DNA from: Paracoccus sp. (in: a-proteobacteria) | Lineage (GTDB): Bacteria > Pseudomonadota > Alphaproteobacteria > Rhodobacterales > Rhodobacteraceae | DNA: 64,000 nucleotides | Direction: 5' to 3' | Assembly (NCBI GenBank): GCA_030538425.1 | Contig: JAUNTZ010000006.1 | Location: 26,204-90,203, forward strand | Part shown: piece by piece, positions 52,774 through 61,462 of the stretch | Position numbering within the stretch: the stretch's first letter is position 1 | How the letters are laid out: the number at the start of each line of letters is the position of its first letter | Notes under the pieces: model-generated | The model's input: the letters and a program-made list of their open reading frames with translations, nothing else | Told to the model about the DNA's origin: nothing | Databases searched by the model: none | Translations under genes and position numbers: made by a program

Positions 52774-53445
52774 TCATTCTGCGGGCAGCCGCTGGGGTTG
52801 CGCCTGTGGCAGGGTCTCCTCAATGGCGTCCCAGACGGTTGTTGCGCACATGAAGGTATGGTTGGCGACATTCACGAAGATCAGCCCGAAAAACGCCCAG
52901 AATGCCGGGCCAAAGCTGACATTCGCCAGCCCCGCCACCTTGATCAGCGCAATCGAGGTGCCGATGATAAAGATCTCGGCCATCGACCAGGGCTTGAGGA
53001 ATTCAGAGATGCGAAAGGCCGATGCGGCATAGCGCCATGCGGGCCTCCCGCGCGACAGCGGCCATAAGGTATAGACCAGCAGCCCCGCCCGAAACGCGGG
53101 CAGCGCCACGATCATGCCAAGGGTCGCGACGGTCAGCGGCGCAAGGATGCCCTCGGAGAACGCCATCGCCACCCCGAAAAGTGAGGTCGCGTTGCCAAAC
53201 CCCATCCGTGAGATTTCCAGAAACGGAAAGAAAATCGCCGCCACCATCAGCACCATCGTGGTGATGGCCAGCGCGATGATCTGGGTGAACGCGCCCGCGC
53301 GAGGCCGCGCCAGAACCGTGCCGCAGCGGGTGCAGCGCGCGGTCTCGCCATCCTCAAGCTGGGGCCGGACATGCAGCGCGTCACAGCGCGGACAGCCGAT
53401 CAGCCCGCGCCCCGTGCTCGTGTCATATGCCACATTCTCATCCAT
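52774..53445 (-). CDS. PqiA domain protein, first half (PqiA1)
   Basis: This 223-residue inner membrane protein has the same layout as its downstream neighbour: zinc ribbon cysteines Cys18, Cys21, Cys38, Cys41 (GCPRCDALH, RCTRCGTVL) and hydrophobic helices, including IFFPFLEISRMGFG and WSMAEIFIIGTSIALIKV. It is the first gene of the operon pqiA1-pqiA2-pqiB-pqiC, an MCE lipid-transport system induced by paraquat/SoxRS in E. coli. No SoxR-type operator is recognised in the 138 bases upstream (53446-53583), which are shared with the divergent GMC gene. Confidence 0.88.
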   Translation of the reverse strand: MDENVAYDTSTGRGLIGCPRCDALHVRPQLEDGETARCTRCGTVLARPRAGAFTQIIALAITTMVLMVAAIFFPFLEISRMGFGNATSLFGVAMAFSEGILAPLTVATLGMIVALPAFRAGLLVYTLWPLSRGRPAWRYAASAFRISEFLKPWSMAEIFIIGTSIALIKVAGLANVSFGPAFWAFFGLIFVNVANHTFMCATTVWDAIEETLPQAQPQRLPAE

Positions 53446-53534
53446 GAGCCTTCATGCTGCGAAAGTCGCCCTTGTTCAAGAATATTGCATCACCGGCGGC
53501 TGATTGACGCAAATGTGACGCGCCCGGCGGGTGG

Positions 53535-53562
53535 TTGCGCCGCGCGCGCCCGGTGCTAGGCT
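53535..53562 (+). promoter_or_regulatory. Candidate promoter of the GMC oxidoreductase gene
   Basis: TTGCGC (53535-53540) and TAGGCT (53557-53562) are 16 bases apart, 21 bases before the ATG at 53584. TGCTAGGCT-like -10 regions are common in high-GC Rhodobacterales promoters. The spacing is one base short of ideal. Confidence 0.4.
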
Positions 53563-53583
53563 GGCCGCGCAAGAGGGGGCGGC

Positions 53584-55164
53584 ATGACGGCGGATTTCAT
53601 CATTATCGGCGCGGGCAGCGCGGGCTGCGTTCTGGCCAACCGGCTGAGCGCGGACCCCTCGACCCGGGTCACGCTGATCGAGGCAGGCGGGCGCGACAAT
53701 TACCCGTGGATCCACATTCCGGTCGGCTATCTTTACTGCATCGGCAATCCGCGCACCGATTGGGGTTATAAGACCGCGCCGGTACCGGGGCTTGGCGGGC
53801 GTTCCTTGCTTTATCCGCGCGGGCGGGTTCTGGGCGGGTGCAGCTCAATCAACGGGATGCTCTATCTGCGCGGGCAGGCCGCCGATTATGACGGCTGGCG
53901 GCAGGCCGGATGCACCGGCTGGGGCTGGGACGATGTGCTGCCTTACTTCCTGAAATCAGAGGATTATTTCGACGGCCCCGGTGAGCATCACGGCGCGGGC
54001 GGCGAATGGCGGGTCGAAAAACAGCGGCTGCGCTGGGATCTCTTGGACGATTTCGCCCGCGCCGCCGAGGCAGAGGGCATCCCCGCCACCGATGATTTCA
54101 ACACCGGCGACAATGAGGGTGTGGGCTACTTCAAGGTGAACCAACGCGGGGGCTTTCGGGTCTCGACCGCCAAGGCGTTCCTGCGTCCCGCGCTGCGCCG
54201 CCCGAATCTTGAGCTGCGGACCGAAACAACCGTCCGCCGCGTGGTGATTGAGGGCGGCCGCGCCACCGGGGTTGAGGTATTCCGCGACGGCGCGGTTGAG
54301 ATCCTGCCCGCGCGCAACGTGATTCTCTCGGCGGGCGCGATTGGCACGCCGCAGATCCTCCAGCTTTCCGGGATCGGCCCCTCGGAGCTGCTGCGCGGCC
54401 ATGGAATCGAGGTTCTGCGCGACGCGCCGGTGGGTGAGAACCTTCAGGACCACTTGCAGATCCGCTGTGTTTACAAAGTGTCGTCAGGCAAGACGCTGAA
54501 CCGGATGGCCCGCAATATCTTGGGTCGCGCGATGATCGGGGCACAATATGCCATGTTCCGCACCGGCCCGATGAGCATGGCCCCCAGCCAGCTGGGCGCC
54601 TTTGCGCGCTCGCGCCCCGATATGGCGACGCCGGACCTTGAATATCATGTTCAGCCGCTGTCTCTGGATGCATTCGGCCAGCCTTTGCACGATTTCCCGG
54701 CGATTACCGCCTCGGTCGTGCCGCTGCGCCCTGACAGCCGGGGCCATGTCCGCATCACCTCGCGCGACCCGATGGCCCATCCTGAGATCGCGCCGAACTA
54801 TCTGGCCACCGAATCCGACCGCCAGACCGCCGCCGATGCGATTCGCCTGACCCGGCGCATCATGGCGCAGGCCCCGATGGCGCGCTATCAGCCGGTCGAA
54901 TATCGCCCCGAACCCTGCGGCGACGATGATGCCGCGCTGGCCGAGGCGGCGGGGCGGATCGGCTCAACCATCTTTCATCCGGTCGGCACGGCGCGGATGG
55001 GCGCGGATGACGCATCGGTCGTCGATCCCGCGTTGAATCTGCGTGGAATCAACGGGTTGCGCGTTGTCGATGCCTCGGTCATGCCGCGCATCGTGTCGGG
55101 CAATACGAACTCTCCCACGATCATGATTGCTGAGAAAGCGGCCGACATGATCCTGGAAAAATAG
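53584..55164 (+). CDS. GMC family FAD-dependent oxidoreductase
   Basis: This is a 526-residue glucose-methanol-choline oxidoreductase. The FAD motif GAGSAG is at 9-14; the GMC signatures are YPRGRVLGGCSSINGMLYLRG-type (RGRVLGGCSSINGM) and GAIGTPQILQLSGIGP; the catalytic His is in TIFHPVGTARMG and the partner Asn in SGNTNSPTIMIAEKAADMI. It is close to choline dehydrogenase (BetA) and to aliphatic alcohol dehydrogenases (AlkJ); BetA would usually lie with betB, which is absent here. Substrate is probably a primary alcohol. It has its own promoter and is divergent from the pqi operon. Confidence 0.92.
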   Translation: MTADFIIIGAGSAGCVLANRLSADPSTRVTLIEAGGRDNYPWIHIPVGYLYCIGNPRTDWGYKTAPVPGLGGRSLLYPRGRVLGGCSSINGMLYLRGQAADYDGWRQAGCTGWGWDDVLPYFLKSEDYFDGPGEHHGAGGEWRVEKQRLRWDLLDDFARAAEAEGIPATDDFNTGDNEGVGYFKVNQRGGFRVSTAKAFLRPALRRPNLELRTETTVRRVVIEGGRATGVEVFRDGAVEILPARNVILSAGAIGTPQILQLSGIGPSELLRGHGIEVLRDAPVGENLQDHLQIRCVYKVSSGKTLNRMARNILGRAMIGAQYAMFRTGPMSMAPSQLGAFARSRPDMATPDLEYHVQPLSLDAFGQPLHDFPAITASVVPLRPDSRGHVRITSRDPMAHPEIAPNYLATESDRQTAADAIRLTRRIMAQAPMARYQPVEYRPEPCGDDDAALAEAAGRIGSTIFHPVGTARMGADDASVVDPALNLRGINGLRVVDASVMPRIVSGNTNSPTIMIAEKAADMILEK

Positions 55165-55179
55165 ATCGCATTTTATCCG

Positions 55180-55194
55180 TTAACTTGAGATTCA
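55180..55194 (+). promoter_or_regulatory. CtrA-like site upstream of motB
   Basis: TTAA (55180-55183), 7 bases, then TTCA (55191-55194) matches the CtrA motif TTAA-N7-TTAA except for one base. It lies about 49 bases before the motB start and within 31 bases of the GMC stop. CtrA activates flagellar genes in Rhodobacterales and Caulobacter; use of this site is inferred. Confidence 0.45.
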
Positions 55195-55242
55195 GCCTTC
55201 TTTGCTAATCCTGCGATGGAGATAAGCAAAAGGGGGCCGGTC

Positions 55243-55992
55243 ATGGCTGTGCAAAATGGCGATGCGCCGGTCATTATCCGGCGAATCGTCAAATCCGAAG
55301 AAGGCCATCATCATGGCGGCGCGTGGAAGGTCGCCTATGCCGACTTTGTCACGGCGATGATGGCGTTCTTTTTGCTGATGTGGCTGTTGAATGCGACCAC
55401 CGAACAGCAACGCGCGGGCCTGGCCGATTATTTCAGCCCGACTATCGTGCGGACCCTGTCCGGGCCGGGCGGCGCGGGGGCCACTTCGGGTGAAATGACC
55501 GGGGCGTCGGCTGACGCCACCGCCGACGCGCTTGAGGCGTTGCAGCAACATATCCAGAATGAACTGGCCGGGATTGGCGCCGAATCGATGCAGAAGGCCA
55601 ATCTGCTGCGCCATATCGTCACCCGCGTCACGGATGAGGGGCTGGTGATCGAACTGTCCAGCCTGACCGACGCGCCCCTGTTCCGGGGCGACACGGCGGA
55701 ACCCGAACAGGCGCTGCGGCAGATTTCTGCGATTCTGGCCGGTGTGCTGAGCCGCAGCCGCAATCAGATCGCGATTGCCGGGCATGTCCGCTCCTTTCCT
55801 GAGGTTCTGGCTGAAGCGCCCGTCTGGCCTTTGTCGAATGACCGCGCCCAGACCATGCGCGGCCTGCTTGAAGAGGCCCGCCTCCGGCGCGAACGAATCG
55901 CCCGCGTGACCGGCCATGCCGACCGAAAGGCCCGCATGGACAGCCCGATGGCTCCCGAAAACGACCGGATCGAGATTATTTTATTGAGATAG
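55243..55992 (+). CDS. motB: Flagellar motor stator protein MotB
   Basis: MotB, with MotA, forms the proton-driven stator; its C-terminal domain binds peptidoglycan. The 249-residue protein has the plug/TM segment WKVAYADFVTAMMAFFLLMW with the essential Asp34, a linker rich in Ala/Gly, and an OmpA-like domain ending NDRIEIILLR. The start is ATG 55243, 7 bases after AGGGGG; the in-frame ATG at 55216 lacks a good site. motA is not adjacent. It leads the block motB-flgE-flgK-flgL-flgI. Confidence 0.93.
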   Translation: MAVQNGDAPVIIRRIVKSEEGHHHGGAWKVAYADFVTAMMAFFLLMWLLNATTEQQRAGLADYFSPTIVRTLSGPGGAGATSGEMTGASADATADALEALQQHIQNELAGIGAESMQKANLLRHIVTRVTDEGLVIELSSLTDAPLFRGDTAEPEQALRQISAILAGVLSRSRNQIAIAGHVRSFPEVLAEAPVWPLSNDRAQTMRGLLEEARLRRERIARVTGHADRKARMDSPMAPENDRIEIILLR

Positions 55993-56012
55993 ACCCGGAA
56001 TATTGCCGCGAA

Positions 56013-56027
56013 TTAGCTGAATATTAG
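56013..56027 (+). promoter_or_regulatory. CtrA-like TTAG-N7-TTAG site upstream of flgE
   Basis: TTAG (56013-56016), CTGAATA, TTAG (56024-56027) is spaced like the CtrA motif TTAA-N7-TTAA with the last base of each half changed to G. The surrounding ATTAGC direct repeat has an 11-base period. It is 48 bases before flgE and 20 bases after the motB stop, where an internal promoter would be expected. Confidence 0.35.
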
Positions 56028-56075
56028 CAATTTTCGCAGAACCTGCCTGAAACGACTCATGACAAGGATGAATGA

Positions 56076-57434
56076 ATGTCGATCTCGTCTTCGCTGAATG
56101 CCGGTGTCGCCGGATTGGCCGCCAATGCCACGCGGCTGGCGACCATCGCCGATAATATCTCGAACTCGGGCACCTTTGGTTATAAACGGGTGATTACCGA
56201 TTTTGAAGGGATGGTGATCAATCAGGCGCGTGGCGCCGGGATCTATTCCGCCGGTGGCGTCCGCGCCTCGACCGCCCGCCTCATTGATCAGCGCGGCGCG
56301 CTGGTGGCCACCTCAAACCCGCTTGATATCGCCATTTCGGGTCGCGGAATGCTGCCCGTGGTGCCGTCTGTCTCAATGGGTTCGACCTTTGGCGACAAGC
56401 CGATGATGATGGCCACGACAGGCTCATTCCGCACCGATGCGAATGGTGTGTTGCGCACCGAATCGGGGCTTGTCCTGCTGGGCTGGCCTGCAAATGCGGA
56501 TGGCTCGATCCCGGTCAACCCGCGCGATACTTTGGGCGGCCTGCAACCTGTCGTGATCAACGCCAACCAGACCGCGGGCGACCCCACGACGCGGATGAAT
56601 CTGGGCGTGAACCTGCCTGCGACATGGACGGATCACGAAACGGAATATGACGCGCTGCCGCTCAAGGTTGAATATTTCGGGAACCTTGGCACGTCGGAAT
56701 CGCTGGACATCACATTCGAGCCTGAAACCGATGCCGACATGGCGGGCCTGTCGAACACCTGGATCGTTCGCATTCGCGATTCGGGCACGGTTGACAACCC
56801 CGATACCGAGGACGTGGATGAACGGATCATCGGCGAATATCGGGTCAAGTTCAGCAACAGCCAGATCACCGGCGGCACGCTGGAAACGGTCGAGGTGATC
56901 TCGGGCGGCGCCTATGACGAAGAAACCGGCACGCTGGCCCTGACCGTCGGCAAGATCGGCGATTATGCCGGTGACACGCTGACCATGACCATTGGCCGCC
57001 CCGGCGACCCGAACGGGCTCACCCAGCTTGGCGACAATTTCGCGCCCACCAATATCACCAAGGACGGCTCTCCGGTCGGCAACCTGACCGCCGTTGAAAT
57101 TGATGAGAACGGGTTTATCCGCGCGACCTATGACACCGGCTTTATTCGCACCATCTATCAGATTCCGCTGGTCGATGTGCCGAACCCGAATGGCCTCATC
57201 GCGCTGAACAACCAGACCTATCAGGTCTCGCCGAATTCCGGTTCGTTCTTCTTGTGGGATGCCGGTGACGGCCCGACCGGCGCGGTCGTGGGCTATGCGC
57301 GTGAGGGCTCGACCACGGACGTTGCCGCCGAACTCACCGATCTTATCCAGACGCAGCGCGCCTATTCCTCGAACGCCAAGGTCATCCAGACGGTCGATGA
57401 GATGCTTCAGGAAACCACCAATATCAAACGCTAG
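56076..57434 (+). CDS. flgE: Flagellar hook protein FlgE
   Basis: FlgE builds the flagellar hook. The 452-residue protein has the N-terminal rod/hook signature (SLNAGVAGLAANATRLATIADNISNSGTFGYKR in parts), a central variable domain, and the C-terminal motif ELTDLIQTQRAYSSNAKVIQTVDEM that packs in the D0 core. An AAGGA site precedes the ATG. It is exported by the flagellar type III apparatus, so it has no signal peptide. flgK follows after 18 bases. Confidence 0.94.
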   Translation: MSISSSLNAGVAGLAANATRLATIADNISNSGTFGYKRVITDFEGMVINQARGAGIYSAGGVRASTARLIDQRGALVATSNPLDIAISGRGMLPVVPSVSMGSTFGDKPMMMATTGSFRTDANGVLRTESGLVLLGWPANADGSIPVNPRDTLGGLQPVVINANQTAGDPTTRMNLGVNLPATWTDHETEYDALPLKVEYFGNLGTSESLDITFEPETDADMAGLSNTWIVRIRDSGTVDNPDTEDVDERIIGEYRVKFSNSQITGGTLETVEVISGGAYDEETGTLALTVGKIGDYAGDTLTMTIGRPGDPNGLTQLGDNFAPTNITKDGSPVGNLTAVEIDENGFIRATYDTGFIRTIYQIPLVDVPNPNGLIALNNQTYQVSPNSGSFFLWDAGDGPTGAVVGYAREGSTTDVAAELTDLIQTQRAYSSNAKVIQTVDEMLQETTNIKR

Positions 57435-57452
57435 GCATAAAGGGGCCGCCGG

Positions 57453-58904
57453 ATGAGCATCACCAACGCACTCAACAACGCCATCAGCGGCCTGACCGCG
57501 AATGCACGGGGGGCCGAGGTCGTCTCGGCCAACCTCGCAAATGCGCTGACGCCCGGTTACGCGAAACGCGAACTGGAGCTGAGTTCGCAAAATCTGGGCG
57601 GCGCCTCGGGCGGTGTGCAGGTCAACGGCATCAATCGCATCATCTCGCAATCGCTCTTGTCCGATCATCGGCAGGCCGATGCGGCGGTCGGGCGCTCAAG
57701 CGTGGCTGCGGACTTCTATCTGAGGCTGGAAAAGGCGATTGGCCTTCCGGGCGATACGGATTCGCTGGGCGGCAGGCTGTCGCGGCTGGACTCGGCCCTA
57801 ATCGCGGCCACCAGCCGGCCTGACAATGAAATGCGCCTTACCGAGGTTGCGCATGCTGCCGGGGATCTGGCCGCGGGACTGCGGATGATCTCGGACCAAA
57901 TCCAGCAAAGCCGCACCGATGCCGACCGTGAAATCGGCCGTCAGGTCGCGGCGCTGAATGATGGCTTGACCGAGGTTGCGCGGCTCAACCGTCAGATCAT
58001 TATCCAGAAGGCCAATAACCGTGACGCATCCGCGCTTGAGGATGCGCGGCAAGCGGCGATTGGCCGGATCTCGTCCATCGTGCCTGTTCGCGAGCTGCCG
58101 CGCGACAATGGCCGGATCGCGCTCTTCACCGTTGGCGGTGCGGTTCTGCTTGATGGCAAAGACCCGACAGAGATCAGCTTTTCAACCGCTGGCCGCTTTT
58201 CGCCGGAAATGTCGGTGGACAATCACCCTGTCGCCCGCCTGATGATCGAGGATGAGCCGTTGACCGATGGCCGGATGGCCCTGTTCTCAGGCGGGTCGCT
58301 ATCTGCATTATTCGCCCTGCGCGATGAGCTGGCGCCCGGCGCCCAGAACCAGATCGACGCCATGGCGCATGAATTATACATGCGATTTGCCGGGGCCGAT
58401 GACACTCGACCCGCCGACGCGCCGGGCCTTTTCACCGATGCGGGCGGCGCATTGGACAACGATAATGTCCTGGGCTTTGCGGGTCGAATTTCGTTGAACG
58501 CCCTGGTCGACCCGGGTCAGTCGGGTGAGCTGTGGCGTTTGCGCGACGGCATTGGCGCGGATGCACCGGGCGATGTGGGCCGGTCCGCGCTATTGGAGGC
58601 CATGTCCACCGCGATGGGGGAAAACCGGCCCTATTCGGCCAGCGGCACGCCCATCAGCGCGGGGAATCTTGGTGCATTGGCCGGGGCCGTTCTGTCATCG
58701 GCCAGCAGCCAGCGGATGCAGGCCGATGCGACATATACGCATAATCTGGCGATGCGAAACGCGCTTGATTCCGCCATCGCGGGGCAAGGCGTGGACAGCG
58801 ACAAGGAACTGGAAATGCTGTTGCAGCTTGAGCGGGCCTATGCCGCCAACGCGCGTGTTATCCGTGTCGTTGACGAGATGCTGGCCGAAATTCTGAGGAT
58901 CTGA
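57453..58904 (+). CDS. flgK: Flagellar hook-associated protein FlgK
   Basis: FlgK (HAP1) is the first hook-filament junction protein. The 483-residue protein starts MSITNALNNAISGLTANARG and continues EVVSANLANALTPGYAKRE, the FlgK D0 pattern, and ends LEMLLQLERAYAANARVIRVVDEML. The middle is a coiled, Ala/Arg-rich region with ALNDGLTEVARLNRQI. FlgK in enterics is about 545 residues, so the outer domain is small. flgL begins 2 bases after its stop. Confidence 0.93.
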   Translation: MSITNALNNAISGLTANARGAEVVSANLANALTPGYAKRELELSSQNLGGASGGVQVNGINRIISQSLLSDHRQADAAVGRSSVAADFYLRLEKAIGLPGDTDSLGGRLSRLDSALIAATSRPDNEMRLTEVAHAAGDLAAGLRMISDQIQQSRTDADREIGRQVAALNDGLTEVARLNRQIIIQKANNRDASALEDARQAAIGRISSIVPVRELPRDNGRIALFTVGGAVLLDGKDPTEISFSTAGRFSPEMSVDNHPVARLMIEDEPLTDGRMALFSGGSLSALFALRDELAPGAQNQIDAMAHELYMRFAGADDTRPADAPGLFTDAGGALDNDNVLGFAGRISLNALVDPGQSGELWRLRDGIGADAPGDVGRSALLEAMSTAMGENRPYSASGTPISAGNLGALAGAVLSSASSQRMQADATYTHNLAMRNALDSAIAGQGVDSDKELEMLLQLERAYAANARVIRVVDEMLAEILRI

Positions 58905-58906
58905 CG

Positions 58907-59920
58907 ATGAACTTTCCCACAATTGGCGATCTGGCCCGCGTTTTGGCCATCCGCGAAGGCAATAGCAGTCTGAAATCCACGATCACCCGGTTGTCGCATG
59001 AGGTGTCGACCGGCCGCGTTCAGGACGTGGCGCGCCATCTCTCAGGTGACCTGATCCATCTGTCGTCGCTAGAGGCGCAGATTTCCGCCGCCCAAACCTA
59101 CCGGCAGGCGGCCGCTGAAACCGCAAGCGTTGCCGATGCAATGCAAAATGTTCTGGGTCAGTTGCAGGATATGGTCACCGGGACCGCAACGATCTGGCTG
59201 TCTGAAACGACGCTTGGGGCCAGTTCCACCCGCCTTACCGCGGCTGAGCAGGCGCGAGGCATGCTTTACACGGCGGTGCAAAGTCTCAATGGCGCGGTTG
59301 GCGGCAGATTCCTGTTCGCGGGTGAGGCATTTGACAAGCCGCCGCTGCCATCGGCCTCGGCCTTCATGGCGATGATCGACGACCTGACCGCTGGCCTAGA
59401 CAGCGCCGATGACGCGATTGAGGCGATCAACAACTGGTTTGCCGGTGGCCCGGATGAAGATTCTTATCTGGGGCAAGCCTATTCCGGCAGCTTGGCCCCG
59501 CCGTCGGCTGTCGCGATTGATGGCTCGACGCGCGTCACCTTGGCGCCCGATGCGGCCAGCGACGGCATTCGCGAATTGCTGCGCGGGCTGGCGATTGCCA
59601 CGGTGGCGGCCAATGATGCCTTTGCCAGCAATGGCACCGCGCAGCGCGACTTGCTGGCCGCCGCTGGCAATGGCTTGCTTGAGGCCAATAGCGGGCTGGT
59701 CTCGATGCGCTCGGGCCTTGGTCAGGCGCAACGCGGGATTGAGCTGTCGATGGCGCGAAATGCCGCGCTCACGACCGTTTTGACCATCGAACGCAATGGC
59801 CTGGTTGAGGCTGACAGCTATGACGCCGCCAGCAAACTGGTTCAGGCCGAAGCGCAGCTGGAGGCGCTTTATGTGCTGACGCGGAAAATGGCTGGCCTGT
59901 CGCTGGTGAGGCATTTGTGA
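58907..59920 (+). CDS. flgL: Flagellar hook-associated protein FlgL
   Basis: FlgL (HAP3) is the second junction protein, related to flagellin. The 337-residue protein is flagellin-like at both ends: NFPTIGDLARVLAIREGNSSLKSTITRLS near the start (in parts, with SHEVSTGRVQDVARHLSGD) and TTVLTIERNGLVEADSYDAASKLVQAEAQLEALY near the end. Rhodobacterales FlgL proteins are divergent, so identity rests on this and on the flgK-flgL-flgI order. The flgI start overlaps its stop (TGATG). Confidence 0.86.
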   Translation: MNFPTIGDLARVLAIREGNSSLKSTITRLSHEVSTGRVQDVARHLSGDLIHLSSLEAQISAAQTYRQAAAETASVADAMQNVLGQLQDMVTGTATIWLSETTLGASSTRLTAAEQARGMLYTAVQSLNGAVGGRFLFAGEAFDKPPLPSASAFMAMIDDLTAGLDSADDAIEAINNWFAGGPDEDSYLGQAYSGSLAPPSAVAIDGSTRVTLAPDAASDGIRELLRGLAIATVAANDAFASNGTAQRDLLAAAGNGLLEANSGLVSMRSGLGQAQRGIELSMARNAALTTVLTIERNGLVEADSYDAASKLVQAEAQLEALYVLTRKMAGLSLVRHL

Positions 59921-61020
59921 TGCGGATTTTTACGTTTCTTGTTTTGTTGCTGGGCTTGGCCTTGCCTGCTGCGGCGACGCAGGTCAGGCTCAAGGATCTG
60001 GTGGTTTTCGACGGCGTGCGCGGCAATGATCTGGTCGGCTACGGTCTGGTCGTTGGTCTGAACGGGACCGGCGACAGCCTGCGAAACGCCCCTTATACCG
60101 AAGAAATCATGGCGACCTTGCTGGAACGGATGGGGGTGAACGTGTCCTCAGAACAGTTCCGGCCGCGCAATGTCGCGGCTGTCATGGTGACTGCGGTGCT
60201 GCCGCCATTCGCGCGAGCGGGCGCGCAGATCGATGTCAATGTCGCCGCGATTGGCGATTCAAGCAGCCTGCTGGGCGGCACCTTGATCATGACACCGCTC
60301 AGCGCGGCCGATGGCTCAATCTATGCGGTCGCGCAAGGCTCCATTATCGCGGGTGGAGTCTCGGCTTCGGGGGCGAATGCCTCGGTGGTTCAGGGCGTGC
60401 CGACGGGCGGCCAGATCCCCAATGGCGCGCGGGTTGAGAGAGAGGTCGATTTCGATTTCTCGACGCTTGATCAGGTGCGGCTGGCCTTGCGCCATGCCGA
60501 TTTCACGACCGCGCTGCGGGTTGAGCAGGCGGTCAACCGGCAGCTGGGTCAGAATATCGCGGTGATGACCGATCCCGGGACGGTGCGCCTTGATCTGGCA
60601 CGCATGGGTTCGGTCAACCCGGCCCATGTCATGACGCGGCTTGAGAACATATTGATTGAGGCCGAGACGCGCGCGCGGGTTGTGATTGACCATAAATCCG
60701 GCACGATCGTGATGGGCAGCGATGTCAGGGTGTCCCGCGTGGCCGTTTCGCAGGGCAATCTGACGCTGCGGGTTCAGGATGTCCCGGTGATTTCTCAGCC
60801 AAGCCCGTTCAGCGACGGCCAGACCGTGGTTGTGCCGGAAAGCTCGGCCGAAATCACGCGCGAGGCGGGCATCGGGCTGGCGGAGGTCGCGGGCGAAGCT
60901 TCATTGTCGGATGTGGTGTCCGGGTTGAACGCGCTTGGGGTCAGCCCGCGCGACCTGATTGACATCTTGCGGGCGATCCATGCAGCAGGTGCGCTTCATG
61001 CTGAGCTTGTGGTGAATTGA
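59920..61020 (+). CDS. flgI: Flagellar P-ring protein FlgI
   Basis: FlgI forms the periplasmic P ring. The 366-residue protein has a signal peptide (RIFTFLVLLLGLALPAAAT), followed by VRLKDLVVFDGVRGNDLVGYGLVVGLNGTGDS (in parts), VAAVMVTAVLPPFARAGAQIDV and the C-terminal VVSGLNALGVSPRDLIDILRAIHAAGALHAELVV (in parts). These are canonical FlgI features. The ATG at 59920 is preferred to the GTG one codon earlier because it is the start of the mature-type signal and overlaps the flgL stop. The flagellar genes end here; flgH, flgA and others are not present. Confidence 0.96.
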   Translation: MRIFTFLVLLLGLALPAAATQVRLKDLVVFDGVRGNDLVGYGLVVGLNGTGDSLRNAPYTEEIMATLLERMGVNVSSEQFRPRNVAAVMVTAVLPPFARAGAQIDVNVAAIGDSSSLLGGTLIMTPLSAADGSIYAVAQGSIIAGGVSASGANASVVQGVPTGGQIPNGARVEREVDFDFSTLDQVRLALRHADFTTALRVEQAVNRQLGQNIAVMTDPGTVRLDLARMGSVNPAHVMTRLENILIEAETRARVVIDHKSGTIVMGSDVRVSRVAVSQGNLTLRVQDVPVISQPSPFSDGQTVVVPESSAEITREAGIGLAEVAGEASLSDVVSGLNALGVSPRDLIDILRAIHAAGALHAELVVN

Positions 61021-61462
61021 AGCCAGGGTGGCGGGGTCGCATCTGTGCCCATGGCATAAGACGCGGCCGCCGACATGGTGCTGTTTTTTAACGTAAGTTT
61101 TTATTATCAGGGGCTGGCCGCCCGCTTGACAACAAGCTTCTCACGGTCAGCGGTCAGCGGTTATGGAGCAGTTCTCTCTTCGCTGATCGTGACAAATTCG
61201 GTTCATGCGCCGCCCGCTGAGCTCTGCCATGTCGAGCCTTGCCACCGCCGACAGACACCGGCTGGTCGATCATCAGGGCCGCGATGATGAGCTTGGCGGG
61301 GCCGCTGCTGATCGGGTTTCTGATCTTCGAGCGGCGATTCGTGCAAAGCGATATGCGTGCCGCAACAAACCAGGCGCGATAAAAGACTCGCGTCGGGGGA
61401 TTTTGCAGGGCAAAACGGGCTGATTGAATAAATGTTTGAAAGGTTCGGATTTGCCGCAGCAC
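61021..61462. other. 442-bp gap between flgI and mlaE
   Basis: Apart from the permease remnant, this stretch holds an AT-rich segment (61083-61115) with a T-run (61083-61089) that may end flgI transcription, though no convincing stem precedes it. A TTGACA (61125-61130) is present but I find no good -10 at the right distance. The remainder shows no coding character. The mixture suggests a junction between two formerly separate gene blocks. Confidence 0.5.
61221..61382 (+). pseudogene. Decayed C-terminal tail of a sugar ABC-transporter permease
   Basis: The frame at 61221-61382 (53 codons, TGA before it and TAA after it) encodes GWSIIRAAMMSLAGPL, then LIGFLIFERRFVQSDMRA. This is the usual C-terminal end of carbohydrate ABC permeases (last helix, then FERxF-QSxMRA). 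It has no start codon and no upstream membrane helices; a second frame (61205-61423) contains SSLATADRH, which may be the preceding part after a frameshift. It lies between flgI and mlaE. No transporter gene is adjacent. Confidence 0.55.
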
